A stretch of 64,000 bases of DNA from Rhodocyclaceae bacterium (GTDB lineage Bacteria; Pseudomonadota; Gammaproteobacteria; Burkholderiales; Rhodocyclaceae). A program made the position numbers and the translations under genes. The stretch covers positions 1 through 64,000 of the forward strand of contig JACFMQ010000002.1 in assembly GCA_019455325.1 (NCBI GenBank), in the 5' to 3' direction. The stretch's first letter is position 1. Each line of letters opens with the position of its first letter. Positions 48,318 to 56,744 of the stretch are shown piece after piece. The notes beneath the pieces were generated by a model. That model saw only the letters and a list, made by a program, of their open reading frames with translations, had not been told where the DNA came from and made no database searches.

Positions 48318-49961
48318 ATGAGCGGCCGCTTCATCCACGGCTTTCCCTTCCCGCCCCGGGGCTGGCCCCTGGCGGTCCTGCTCGCGCTTTTCGTCGGCAC
48401 CGGCCTGATCGGTCACGACCCGTGGAAGGGCGACGACGCGATTTCCATCGGCGTCGTCGCCGACATGCTGGCGCGCGGCCACTGGCTCGCACCGCACCTC
48501 GCCGACCAGGCCTATCCGGCGCCGCCGCTCTACTACTGGACGGCGGCGCTGACCGGCGCCCTCTTCTCCTGGCTGCTGCCGGCGCACGACGCGATGCGGC
48601 TGGCCAGCGGCCTGTGGGTGGCGCTGATCCTGTTCCTGCTCTATCGCGCCGGCCGCGAGTGGCACCGCGACGAGGCGGCGCCGCACGAGTTCGCCATCGC
48701 CAGCGTGCTCGCCATGGCCGGCTGCCTCGGCTTCCTCGTGCATGCGCACGAGGCGCAGCCGATGCTCACCTCGCTGGCCGGGCACGCCGCCGCCTACTGG
48801 GCGCTGGCGATGATGCCGCGCAAGCCGGCGCGCGCCGCGCTGATCCTCGGCCTGGCGCTCGGACTCGGCTTCCTCGGCAACGGCTTCGCGCCGATGCTGG
48901 CGCTGCTGCCGGTAGCCGCCGCCGCCTTCTGGCTGGCCGAGGACCGCGCCGCGGCCGGCAAGGCGCTGCTCGGCGGCCTGGCCATCGGCGCGGCCATCGC
49001 CGCCCCCTGGCCGCTGCTGCTGGCGGCGCTGCAGCCCGACTATTTCGCGCAGTGGCTGGCCGACGAACTGTCCCAGATCGGCAGGCCGGCGAACATGCTG
49101 CGCACGGCCGGGAACTATCTGGCGATGCTGCCCTGGTTCGCCTGGCCGGCCCTGCCGCTGGCGCTATGGACGCTGCGCTCGAAGCGGCGCTTCCTGCGCG
49201 CCCCGTGCTACCGGCTGCCGCTGCTCGCGGCGGCCGCCGTCTGGCTGACGCTGTCGTTCACCTTCGAGGCGCGCAGCAGTTCCGCGCTGCTCCTGCTGCC
49301 GCCGCTGGCGCTGCTCGCCGCGCCCGGCGTCGCCACGCTGCGGCGCGGCGCGGCGAACGCCTTCGACTGGTTCGGCATCATGACCTTCAGCTTCTTCTGC
49401 ATCCTCGTCTGGATCGGCTGGAGCGCGATGGTCGCCGGCTGGCCGGCGCGCCTCGCTGAGCGCGTCGTCAAGCTGGCGCCGGGCTTCGTCGGCGAGTTCC
49501 AGCCGCTGCCGTTCGCCGCCGCCGCCGCCGCCACACTGGCCTGGGGCTGGATGCTGACCACCGGCCAGCGCCAGCGCTCGCCCTGGCGCGGCCTGGTGCA
49601 CTGGCTGGGCGGGCTGACCGCGTTCTGGCTGCTGCTGACCAGCCTGTGGCTGCCGTGGATCGAGTACGGAAAGAGCTACCGCTCGGTCGGCCTGGCGGTG
49701 AAGACGGCGCTGCCGGCGCGGCACGGCTGCGTCGCCGGCCGCAACCTGTCGGATTCGCACCGCGCCTTCATCGACTACTACGCCGGCGTGCCGCTGCGCG
49801 CCGAGAAAAGCCGGGCCGGCGCGCGCTGCGACTGGCTGCTGGTGCAGCACGACCTCGGCCAGCGGCGCGACCTGCGGCTGCCCGGCTGGGAGACGGTGAC
49901 GGAGGCGCGCCGGCCGAGCGAGCGCAACGAACGCTTCGTGCTCTACCGGCGCGCCGGCTGA
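48318..49961 (+). CDS. GT-C family membrane glycosyltransferase (ArnT/PMT-like)
   Basis: This 547-residue protein has about 11-12 membrane helices. The first periplasmic loop has HDPWKGDD (33-40), the acidic catalytic-type motif of GT-C enzymes, and YPAPPLYYW follows, as in ArnT-like proteins. The C-terminal about 100 residues are soluble and probably periplasmic. Such enzymes move a sugar from a polyprenyl phosphate carrier to lipid A, protein or another acceptor; the acceptor here is unknown. It starts 16 bases after the rpmE terminator, and its 3' end overlaps orn by 19 bases, tail to tail. Confidence 0.8.
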   Translation: MSGRFIHGFPFPPRGWPLAVLLALFVGTGLIGHDPWKGDDAISIGVVADMLARGHWLAPHLADQAYPAPPLYYWTAALTGALFSWLLPAHDAMRLASGLWVALILFLLYRAGREWHRDEAAPHEFAIASVLAMAGCLGFLVHAHEAQPMLTSLAGHAAAYWALAMMPRKPARAALILGLALGLGFLGNGFAPMLALLPVAAAAFWLAEDRAAAGKALLGGLAIGAAIAAPWPLLLAALQPDYFAQWLADELSQIGRPANMLRTAGNYLAMLPWFAWPALPLALWTLRSKRRFLRAPCYRLPLLAAAAVWLTLSFTFEARSSSALLLLPPLALLAAPGVATLRRGAANAFDWFGIMTFSFFCILVWIGWSAMVAGWPARLAERVVKLAPGFVGEFQPLPFAAAAAATLAWGWMLTTGQRQRSPWRGLVHWLGGLTAFWLLLTSLWLPWIEYGKSYRSVGLAVKTALPARHGCVAGRNLSDSHRAFIDYYAGVPLRAEKSRAGARCDWLLVQHDLGQRRDLRLPGWETVTEARRPSERNERFVLYRRAG

Positions 49962-50503
49962 AGCCTGAGGAAATTGTCGCGGTAGTAGCGCAGTTCGGCG
50001 ATCGACTCGCGGATGTCGGCCATCGCCGTATGGTCCGCCTTCTTGACGAAGCCCTTGGCCACCTCCGGCTGCCAGCGCCGGCACAGTTCCTTGAGCGTGG
50101 ACACGTCGAGGTTGCGGTAGTGGAACCACGCTTCCAGCGTCGGCATGTAGCGCACCATGAAGCGGCGATCCTGGCAGATCGAGTTGCCGCACATCGGCGA
50201 GACGCGCTCACCCACCCATTCGCGCATGAACGCCAGCGCCTCGGCGGCCACCGTCGCCTCGTCCTGCGTGGACGCGCGCACGCGCTCGATCAGGCCGGAA
50301 CGGCCGTGCGTGGATTTGTTCCAGTCGTCCATCGCGTCGAGCACCGCGTCGCTCTGATGCACCACCCACACCGGCGATTCGGCCAGCGTTTCCAGATTGC
50401 TGTCGGTGACGACCATCGCCAGTTCGATGATGCGCTCCCGTTCGGGGTCCAACCCGGTCATTTCCATGTCCAGCCAGACGAGGTTGTTCGCGTCCTGTGC
50501 CAT
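49943..50503 (-). CDS. orn: Oligoribonuclease
   Basis: This 186-residue DEDDh 3'-5' exonuclease degrades the shortest RNA oligomers, including pGpG from cyclic-di-GMP breakdown. Exo I is [11 protein letters not shown], Exo II lies around [21 protein letters not shown] and [11 protein letters not shown], and Exo III has the His of [14 protein letters not shown]. Length is typical. It is divergent from the Ste24-type gene across 44 bases. Confidence 0.96.
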   Translation of the reverse strand: MAQDANNLVWLDMEMTGLDPERERIIELAMVVTDSNLETLAESPVWVVHQSDAVLDAMDDWNKSTHGRSGLIERVRASTQDEATVAAEALAFMREWVGERVSPMCGNSICQDRRFMVRYMPTLEAWFHYRNLDVSTLKELCRRWQPEVAKGFVKKADHTAMADIRESIAELRYYRDNFLRLQPARR

Positions 50504-50547
50504 ATAATCCGTTCGAACTCACAAAGACCGCATTTTGTCACAACGGC

Positions 50548-51801
50548 ATGGCCGACACCTTCACCGCCCTCTTCCTCGCCGCCCTCGCGCTCTCCGTCGC
50601 CGTCCGCCTCTGGCTCGCCCGCCGCCAGGTCCGCCACGTACTGGCGCACCGCGACGCGGTGCCGACCGGCTTCGCCGACCGGATGCCGCTCGCCGCACAC
50701 CGCAAGGCCGCCGACTACGCCGCCGCGCGCACGCGCTTCGGCGTCGCCGGGCTGGCCGTCGACACCCTGCTGCTGCTCGCGCTCACGCTCGGCGGCGGAC
50801 TCGCCGCGCTGTCCGGCTTCTGGCAGGCGCATCTGGACGGCCTCTGGCACGGGCTGGCGCTGATCCTCTCGGTGCTGGCGATTTCAAGCGCCGTCGACGT
50901 GCCGCTCGCCGCCTGGCGGCAGTTCGTCATCGAGCAGCGCTTCGGCTTCAACCGCATGACGCCAGCGCTGTTCGTCGCCGACCTGGCCAAGGGCGCCGCG
51001 CTCGGCGCCGCCATCGGCACGCCGCTGGTGCTCGCCGTGCTCTGGCTGATGGCGGCGATGGGCGAATACTGGTGGCTCTACGTCTGGGGCTTCTGGTGCG
51101 CGTTCAACCTGCTCCTGCTGTTCGTCTGGCCGACCTGGATCGCGCCGCTGTTCAACAAGTTCGCGCCGCTCGCCGACGGCGAGACGAAGACGCGCGTCGA
51201 AGCCCTGCTCGCGCGCTGCGGCTTCCGCTCCGGCGGCCTCTTCGTGATGGACGGCTCGAAGCGCTCGGCGCACGGCAACGCCTATTTCACCGGCTTCGGC
51301 GACAACAAGCGCATCGTCTTCTTCGACACCCTGCTCGAACGCCTCGAACCGGCGGAGATCGAGGCGGTGCTGGCGCACGAACTCGGCCACTTCCGGCACC
51401 GCCACGTGCAGCAGCGCATGGCGCTGGCGTTCGCCGCCTCGCTCGTCTTCCTCGCCATCCTCGGCCAGCTCGCAGACGCACCCTGGTTCTTCGCCGGCCT
51501 CGGCGTCGCCGACGCGGCGGCGCACGGCCAAGCCATGGCGCTGGTGCTCTTCTTCCTCGCCGTGCCGGCCTTCGCCTTCCCGCTGACGCCGCTCGGCAGC
51601 CTGCTCTCGCGCCGGAACGAGTTCGAGGCCGACCGCTACGCCGCCGCGCACGCCCGCGCCGACGACCTGGTGCGGGCGCTGGTCAAGCTCTACGAGGACA
51701 ACGCGGCGACGCTGACGCCCGACCCGCTGCATTCGCTGTTCTACGACTCGCACCCACCGGCCGCGATCCGCATCGCCCGCCTGCGGCAGGCGGGCGCATG
51801 A
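50548..51801 (+). CDS. Ste24-type M48 integral membrane endopeptidase
   Basis: This 417-residue protein has about seven membrane helices and the zinc site HELGH (277-281), with the third ligand Glu in NEFEADRYAA. The N-terminal CAAX-protease-1-like region (RRQVRHVLAHRDAVP, RQFVIEQRFGFN) matches bacterial Ste24/HtpX-like enzymes; bacterial substrates are poorly known and are probably damaged membrane proteins. Start is ATG at 50548. TATAAT at 50503-50508 could be its -10. Its stop overlaps the rsgA ATG (ATGA). Confidence 0.88.
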   Translation: MADTFTALFLAALALSVAVRLWLARRQVRHVLAHRDAVPTGFADRMPLAAHRKAADYAAARTRFGVAGLAVDTLLLLALTLGGGLAALSGFWQAHLDGLWHGLALILSVLAISSAVDVPLAAWRQFVIEQRFGFNRMTPALFVADLAKGAALGAAIGTPLVLAVLWLMAAMGEYWWLYVWGFWCAFNLLLLFVWPTWIAPLFNKFAPLADGETKTRVEALLARCGFRSGGLFVMDGSKRSAHGNAYFTGFGDNKRIVFFDTLLERLEPAEIEAVLAHELGHFRHRHVQQRMALAFAASLVFLAILGQLADAPWFFAGLGVADAAAHGQAMALVLFFLAVPAFAFPLTPLGSLLSRRNEFEADRYAAAHARADDLVRALVKLYEDNAATLTPDPLHSLFYDSHPPAAIRIARLRQAGA

Positions 51802-52664
51802 CGACACCGGGTCTCGTCGTCGCCGCGCACGGCCGCCAGTACCTGGTTGAGATGGCCGACGGTTCGACGCGCCTGTGCTTTCCGCGCGGCAAGAAGAGCG
51901 AGCTGGCCTGCGGCGACCGCGTGCTGATCGGCGACGCCGGCGACGGCCGGGGGGTCGTCGAGCGGGTCACCGAGCGCAGCAGCCTGCTCTACCGCTCCAA
52001 CGAATTCCGGCAGAAGCTGATCGCCGCCAACGTGACGCAGATCGTCGTCGTCGTCGCCACCGAGCCGTCGTTCTCCGACGAACTGGTCACGCGCTGCCTG
52101 ATCGCCGCCGACAGCCAGGGCATCCGGCCGCTGATCGTGCTCAACAAGTGCGATCTCACGGCACGCCTGCCGGCCGCGCGCGACGCGCTGGCCGTCTACC
52201 GCCGCCTCGGCTACGCCGTCGTCGAGCTGTCGGCGCGCGCCGGCGGAGAGGCGCTGCTGCCGATGCTGCGCGGGCAGACCAGCGTCCTCGTCGGCCAGTC
52301 GGGAATGGGCAAGTCGACGCTGCTCAACGCGCTGGTCCCCGACGCCAACGCCGCCACCCGGGAAATCTCGGAAGCCCTCGATTCCGGCAAGCACACGACG
52401 ACACACGCGCGCCTCTACCACCTCGACGCGGATTCCGATCTGATCGACTCGCCCGGCCTGCAATCCTTCGGCCTGCATCACCTCGATCTCGCCACGCTGG
52501 AGGGCGCCTTTCCGGAATTCCAGCCCTTCCTCGGCCGCTGCCGCTTCCGCGACTGCCGGCACGACCGCGAGCCCGATTGCGCATTCACCGCCGCCCTCGC
52601 CCGCGGCGACATCGATGGCCGCCGCTTCGCCTGCTACCGCGCGCTGCGCGGAGAGATCGCATGA
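51798..52664 (+). CDS. rsgA: Ribosome small-subunit-dependent GTPase RsgA
   Basis: This 288-residue circularly permuted GTPase helps late maturation of the 30S subunit. After an OB fold, the G motifs come in permuted order: G4 LNKCDL (115-120), G1 GQSGMGKST (166-174), G3 DSPG. The C-terminal zinc knuckle CRFRDCRHDREPDC closes the domain. It is translationally coupled to the Ste24-type gene, a pairing also seen in other proteobacteria as orn/ste24/rsgA neighbourhoods. Confidence 0.95.
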   Translation: MTTPGLVVAAHGRQYLVEMADGSTRLCFPRGKKSELACGDRVLIGDAGDGRGVVERVTERSSLLYRSNEFRQKLIAANVTQIVVVVATEPSFSDELVTRCLIAADSQGIRPLIVLNKCDLTARLPAARDALAVYRRLGYAVVELSARAGGEALLPMLRGQTSVLVGQSGMGKSTLLNALVPDANAATREISEALDSGKHTTTHARLYHLDADSDLIDSPGLQSFGLHHLDLATLEGAFPEFQPFLGRCRFRDCRHDREPDCAFTAALARGDIDGRRFACYRALRGEIA

Positions 52665-53014
52665 AGAACGCCGCCCCCGCACCTGCGGCACCGGAAAAGC
52701 CTTGACGCAGCGCGCGTAAAGATCCGGCTCCACCCGCCGACGAATCGCCCACCCTCGCCGCATCCGTTTTGTGCAATGCAAAACGGGAAATCCCGATAAG
52801 CCCCCGGAATTAGGTAAATATATTGCCACAAACCCGGCGCGTCGTTACCTTCGCGCCACTGCCCGTTCGCCGCCGCCCGCCGCAGCCAACGGCGGGCGAT
52901 CCGTCGCAGCGGCAGACGCGGCGATCCTTTCGCCGGACATCCCTATCACGACAACAAGCGACACGCCCCGACCTCGGCGAGGAGGGGTGCAAGCACCAAT
53001 CCAGGAGGATTCCC
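52665..53014. other. Intergenic region upstream of the porin gene
   Basis: No gene is supported in these 350 bases. A 14-codon frame overlaps the rsgA stop but is too short to call. The region contains a perfect palindrome (52764-52786) and an AT-rich patch TAGGTAAATATATTG (about 52,812-52,826) that could form the porin promoter, leaving a leader of about 190 bases. Confidence 0.5.
52764..52786. promoter_or_regulatory. Perfect palindromic operator candidate upstream of porin
   Basis: CCGTTTTG (52764-52771) and CAAAACGG (52779-52786) are exact complements around TGCAATG. The GTTTTGN7CAAAAC shape resembles operators of IclR-family and similar dimeric regulators. It lies about 25-50 bases upstream of the AT-rich promoter candidate. 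The regulator is not encoded next to it. Confidence 0.5.
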
Positions 53015-54364
53015 ATGAACCACGCAGCAATATTTTCACGCGGCAGGACGATCGCCCTTCTGCTCGCCGGACTCGGCGCGGCATCGTCCTTTTCCGCACA
53101 CGCCGAAACCGAAGTGGAGGCCCTGAAGCGGGAACTGGCCGAACAGCGCGCCCTGATCGAAAAACTGCTGGCCACCCAGAACAGCCAGAAGGCAGCCATC
53201 GAAAAGATCGAGGCCCGCCCGGCGCAGGCGGCAACCCCCGCCGCCGGCCTTCCCCAGGGACTCACCCTGTACGGCACGCTGGACGTCAACGCCGCGGCCA
53301 GCAATAGCGGCTATGGCCGAAAGACGACCCTCGGCTCGGGCGGCATGACCGCCACCAGCATCGGTCTCAAGGGGCAGAAACAGATCGCCGACGGTTTGCG
53401 CGTGGTCGGCGAAGTCGAAATGGGCATCGACCTGACGACCGGCGACGCCGGCAACGGCGCCAGCGTCTACGGGGTCAACAACCGGACCGTCTCTTCCGGC
53501 GGCTTCACCGGCACCGGCAGCAACCTGTTCTCGCGCCAGGCGTATGCCGGTCTGTCCAGCGATGCCTGGGGCTCGCTCACGGTCGGCCGCCAATACTCCG
53601 GTTCGTACATCGCCGCCGCCATCCTCGGCAACGCGCTCGGCCCCGGCTTCTATGGCAGCAGCGCCACCTGGCTGCCGATCATCGGCGGCATGCCGACCCG
53701 CCTGAACAACTCCGCCGTCTACCGCTCGCCTTCCTATGGCGGATTCAACGTGCACGCGACCTACACCGTCGGCAACGAGAACAACGTCAACAGCACCATC
53801 GTATCCGGCGCCTCCTCGGTCACCGATTCCTCCGGCGCCGGCTGGGACATGGCCCTGCTCTACCGCAGCAAGACGTTGAACGCGGCCTTGACGACCTGGG
53901 ACGTGAAGAACGCCGCCTTCAACCACACCGGCGGCGAAACGGGGCTGGCGAGGAGAACCGGCTGGCAGGCCGTCGTCAATTACGACCTCGGTCCCGTCAA
54001 GCTCTACGGCACCTGGGTCGCGGGAAAGATTTCCGGCGGCAATTACCAGAACGTCACGCAAAACCTGTCGAAGGCGGACGGCTGGAGCATCAGCGCCGGC
54101 ATCCCGTGGGGCAGGCACACCGTCCTCGCCAGTTACGCGCGGCTCGACGACGAGTCCCTGCGCAATCGTGACGGTTCCCTGGCCGGCATCGCGTACACCT
54201 ACCGGATCCACGACACGACCTGGCTGTATGCCAACTACGGAAGGCAGAGCAACAATCGCAATGCCTCCTACAGCCTGCTCAACGGTGGCGACCTGGTCGG
54301 CCAGGTCGCCCGGCCCGGCTACAATCCGGATGGCTTCATGGTCGGGCTGAACACCCGCTTCTGA
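53015..54364 (+). CDS. Outer-membrane general porin (Porin_4 type) with N-terminal coiled coil
   Basis: This 449-residue protein has a signal peptide (1-30, cut after SAHA), a predicted coiled coil (about 31-68: EVEALKRELAEQRALIEKLL), and a beta-barrel from TLYGTLDVNAAA to a C-terminal Phe. YGTLD and RQAYAGLSSDAWGSLTVGRQ are typical of betaproteobacterial trimeric porins. The coiled coil ahead of the barrel is unusual in classical porins and may bind peptidoglycan or support the trimer. AGGAGGATTCCC precedes the ATG at 53015. Confidence 0.88.
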   Translation: MNHAAIFSRGRTIALLLAGLGAASSFSAHAETEVEALKRELAEQRALIEKLLATQNSQKAAIEKIEARPAQAATPAAGLPQGLTLYGTLDVNAAASNSGYGRKTTLGSGGMTATSIGLKGQKQIADGLRVVGEVEMGIDLTTGDAGNGASVYGVNNRTVSSGGFTGTGSNLFSRQAYAGLSSDAWGSLTVGRQYSGSYIAAAILGNALGPGFYGSSATWLPIIGGMPTRLNNSAVYRSPSYGGFNVHATYTVGNENNVNSTIVSGASSVTDSSGAGWDMALLYRSKTLNAALTTWDVKNAAFNHTGGETGLARRTGWQAVVNYDLGPVKLYGTWVAGKISGGNYQNVTQNLSKADGWSISAGIPWGRHTVLASYARLDDESLRNRDGSLAGIAYTYRIHDTTWLYANYGRQSNNRNASYSLLNGGDLVGQVARPGYNPDGFMVGLNTRF

Positions 54365-54375
54365 GGCTGGAACGA

Positions 54376-54413
54376 ACGGGCGGGAGCCGGCGCGGCGCGT
54401 CGGCCCCGCCCGT
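54376..54413. terminator. Hairpin between the convergent porin and small-protein genes
   Basis: ACGGGCGGG (54376-54384) and CCCGCCCGT (54405-54413) form a perfect nine-base-pair stem with a GC-rich 20-base loop that can also fold. It lies 11 bases after the porin stop. It has no U-tract, so termination may be weak or need other factors. Confidence 0.5.
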
Positions 54414-54415
54414 AT

Positions 54416-54604
54416 TCAGTTGTCGGACCGGCGCTCCATTTTGCGCATGTACTCAGCAATCTCCCGCTTGCTCTGCTGCAGCAATGCGATTTCGGATGGT
54501 GTCAGCATCCGCGGTGCGGGCGAGGTACCGAGCTTCTGATTCAGTAAGCGCGTCGAAGGCGTGACCGAATCGAGATTGCCACCAGTGTTCAAGTTCTTGC
54601 CCAT
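54416..54604 (-). CDS. Small helical protein nested in the end of the PRTase gene
   Basis: This 62-residue gene has a strong ribosome site (GAGGAG five bases before the ATG) even though most of it lies within the last 50 codons of the phosphoribosyltransferase gene in another frame. Its sequence is protein-like: a polar N-terminus with TPSTRLLNQKLGTSPAPR, then a helix LTPSEIALLQQSKREIAEYMRK. I do not recognise a named family. It may be a partner or antagonist of the PRTase protein; that is inference from position. Confidence 0.6.
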   Translation of the reverse strand: MGKNLNTGGNLDSVTPSTRLLNQKLGTSPAPRMLTPSEIALLQQSKREIAEYMRKMERRSDN

Positions 54605-55172
54605 GTTTGCTCCTCAGTTCGGCCAGCCGTTCGGGGAAAAGTCGCAACCTGGCAGAGTACAGCTTGCCCGTGAGGGCCACGGCTGCCAGCACCTTGCCGC
54701 CCTGCGATTCAATATAGCCCTTCAGGTTCGCCAGTGTACCGCCCATCCCGACGAAGTCATCCACCATCACGTAGTGCGTGCCGGGCTGTACCGCGCCGGT
54801 AAACGCGGCCTGGCGCGCCAGCCGGGAAAATCCATCCGCGCCGGTGTGGGCAACCACATTGGTCTGCACGATACCGCTGTCGACTGGCCAGCCCAGCAGA
54901 ACGGCCAAATATTCCGCAAATACCTCCGGTATCGCGTTGACACCGTCGCGCTCGAATGCGTGCGCGCTGACCAGGGTGGGTTGTTCGCCAGAAAACATCC
55001 GGGACAGTTCGTTGACCCTGTCGATGCTGGTGGTGTCAAGCACCAGTGCCGAAGCGGCGGCGCTATCCCCCGACTTTGCCTGCCGATAGGCCGAATGCCG
55101 TTTGACCGCCGATTCGTCGGCATGGATCAGAACATCGGGAAATTCACCCCAAGGGGTGCGTGGCGGCTTCAT
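54453..55172 (-). CDS. Phosphoribosyltransferase-domain protein
   Basis: This 239-residue protein has a type I PRTase PRPP-binding loop, YVMVDDFVGMGGTLANL (134-150). The N-terminus PDVLIHADESAVKRHSAYRQAKSGD-like region (about 12-36) resembles segments I recall from large polyvalent proteins of phages and conjugative elements. The C-terminus LTESEARYLARTADADTIRNRI (in 209-230) is conserved-looking. The base transferred is unknown. ATG at 55172 overlaps the Sel1 gene by 29 bases. Its GC is lower than the surrounding genes', which suggests recent acquisition. Confidence 0.75.
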   Translation of the reverse strand: MKPPRTPWGEFPDVLIHADESAVKRHSAYRQAKSGDSAAASALVLDTTSIDRVNELSRMFSGEQPTLVSAHAFERDGVNAIPEVFAEYLAVLLGWPVDSGIVQTNVVAHTGADGFSRLARQAAFTGAVQPGTHYVMVDDFVGMGGTLANLKGYIESQGGKVLAAVALTGKLYSARLRLFPERLAELRSKHGQELEHWWQSRFGHAFDALTESEARYLARTADADTIRNRIAAAEQAGDC

Positions 55173-56712
55173 CGGCCAGATGGTAGCACTGCCATCCATT
55201 GGAAAGAAAAGCGGAAACGTCAATGCCCAAACGCTGGCACTGACGGCGGAAACGGCGTTTCAGAACGGCATAGGGTTGTTCCCGATCGGTATCGGCCAGC
55301 GACACCTTCGCGCGCTCCAGGAGGCTCCGCTGTGCAGGCGAACCGACCTTGACCAGACGCGGCCGGGCACGAGGATAGACGTCGCGCACGTCGATCAACA
55401 GGAACGTTCCGGCATCGGCACAGCGCGGATCGAGCAGGAGAAATTCATGCTCGGCAAGCGCGAAATAGGCTGCCAGCTCCAGACGCAGGGCCAGGCCGGG
55501 GTCACGCCGGCGCAGGCCGGCCGAGGCGTACAGCAGCTTGCGGTCAGGCTCGGCGATGTCCGGCGCCAGGCGCTCGATCGCCGCGCCGGCCCGACTGTCG
55601 CCCACCGCTTCGGCACGCTCGAAGAAGCGTACCGCGGCGACCAGATCGCCGGCCTCGGCCACCTCGCGCCCCTTCAGCCAGCAGGCTTCCCCATGCCCGA
55701 GGCCGGCTGCCCGGTCGAGCCGCCGCCGGGCCTCCAGCGGATCGCGCCGGGTGTAGTTGCGCAGCCCGTTGAGTAGCCACAGTGCGAAGTCGGCCTCGGC
55801 CGAAGGCCCGTCCACCGCACCATTCGCCGCCTTTTCCAGCCAGTTCGCCGCCAGCTTGTAGTTGCGTCCGGGAAAACCCGAGCTGCGTGGATGAACAGCC
55901 GGCAGGTCATTGACGTATTCGGCGCCCATGTACATCAGCCCGAGCAGGTAGGCGGCGATGGCGTCACCCTTGACGGCCGCCGCTTCCATGAAGCGTGCGG
56001 CGGCGGGATGAGCGTCGAGCAACAGGAGGGCGCCGCGACGCCGCATGTCCGCGGCATGCATCTCGTGGCTCACCGGATCCCAGAACATTTCGTGCCAGTA
56101 GCGCGCCAGACGCGCCGCTGCGTGCCGGACGGCGCCGCGCCCGCCGATGGAACGACCCGGCACCTGACCCGGATGCCACAGATCGCCGCCCCCCTTCTCC
56201 CAGTAATGCCCGGACAGCCCGAGAATGGCCGCACGTTCGCCTTGTTCGGCACGGCGCAGGAGCCGCCCGATCTCCTCGCATCCGGCGGCGGCATCGCCGG
56301 CCAGGGCGTCGACGACGGTCTGCGCGTAGAGGTCGCCCGTCTGCGCCGCGCACCGGAGCGTCGCCAGATGCCTTGCCGCCTCGCGGCCGGACACATCGCC
56401 GAACAGGCCATCGAGCGTCCATCTCGCCAGAACGGCGCCGGCCGCCATGCTGCCGCGCTCGCTCGCCTGCCGGTAATAGGGAAGCGCACGCGCGACGCGA
56501 TCCACCGCCAGCGGCGGGATGTGTTCGCCGATCAGCCAGGCCCCCTGCGGCTGACCGTTGTCGGCGGCTAGCGCCAGCCAATGGTAGGCAGCCGACAGGT
56601 CGCGCCGCAGACCTTCGCCGCCGTGCAGGTGACAGCGCCCGAGTTCGAGCTGGTCAGCGGAATTGCCGGCCCTGGCCGAGCGGGTGATCCTGAGGATGCG
56701 GCGCGTCGCCAT
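55144..56712 (-). CDS. Sel1-like repeat protein
   Basis: This 522-residue protein is an alpha-solenoid of Sel1-type repeats, the clearest near its N-terminus (LELGRCHLHGGEGLRRDL, then HWLALAADNGQ), with others around AAYLLGLMYMGAEYVND and RRRLDRAAGLGHGEACWL. The last 110 residues, from about AYFALAEHEFLLLD, form a separate uncharacterised domain. No signal peptide is seen, so it is probably cytoplasmic. Sel1 proteins scaffold protein complexes. I chose ATG at 56712. Its end overlaps the PRTase start, so the two are coupled. Confidence 0.75.
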   Translation of the reverse strand: MATRRILRITRSARAGNSADQLELGRCHLHGGEGLRRDLSAAYHWLALAADNGQPQGAWLIGEHIPPLAVDRVARALPYYRQASERGSMAAGAVLARWTLDGLFGDVSGREAARHLATLRCAAQTGDLYAQTVVDALAGDAAAGCEEIGRLLRRAEQGERAAILGLSGHYWEKGGGDLWHPGQVPGRSIGGRGAVRHAAARLARYWHEMFWDPVSHEMHAADMRRRGALLLLDAHPAAARFMEAAAVKGDAIAAYLLGLMYMGAEYVNDLPAVHPRSSGFPGRNYKLAANWLEKAANGAVDGPSAEADFALWLLNGLRNYTRRDPLEARRRLDRAAGLGHGEACWLKGREVAEAGDLVAAVRFFERAEAVGDSRAGAAIERLAPDIAEPDRKLLYASAGLRRRDPGLALRLELAAYFALAEHEFLLLDPRCADAGTFLLIDVRDVYPRARPRLVKVGSPAQRSLLERAKVSLADTDREQPYAVLKRRFRRQCQRLGIDVSAFLSNGWQCYHLADEAATHPLG

Positions 56713-56744
56713 GAGCGTTGACGCAGCAAAAGCCGGACGCGGCT

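Noticed and set aside
50480..50510. Full promoter for the Ste24-type gene
   Set aside because: TATAAT is perfect, but the nearest TTG -35 candidate is only 13 bases away, so only the -10 is mentioned.
52667..52705. Short frame overlapping the rsgA stop by ATGA
   Set aside because: Only 14 codons and rich in Ala and Pro; start overlap alone is not enough.
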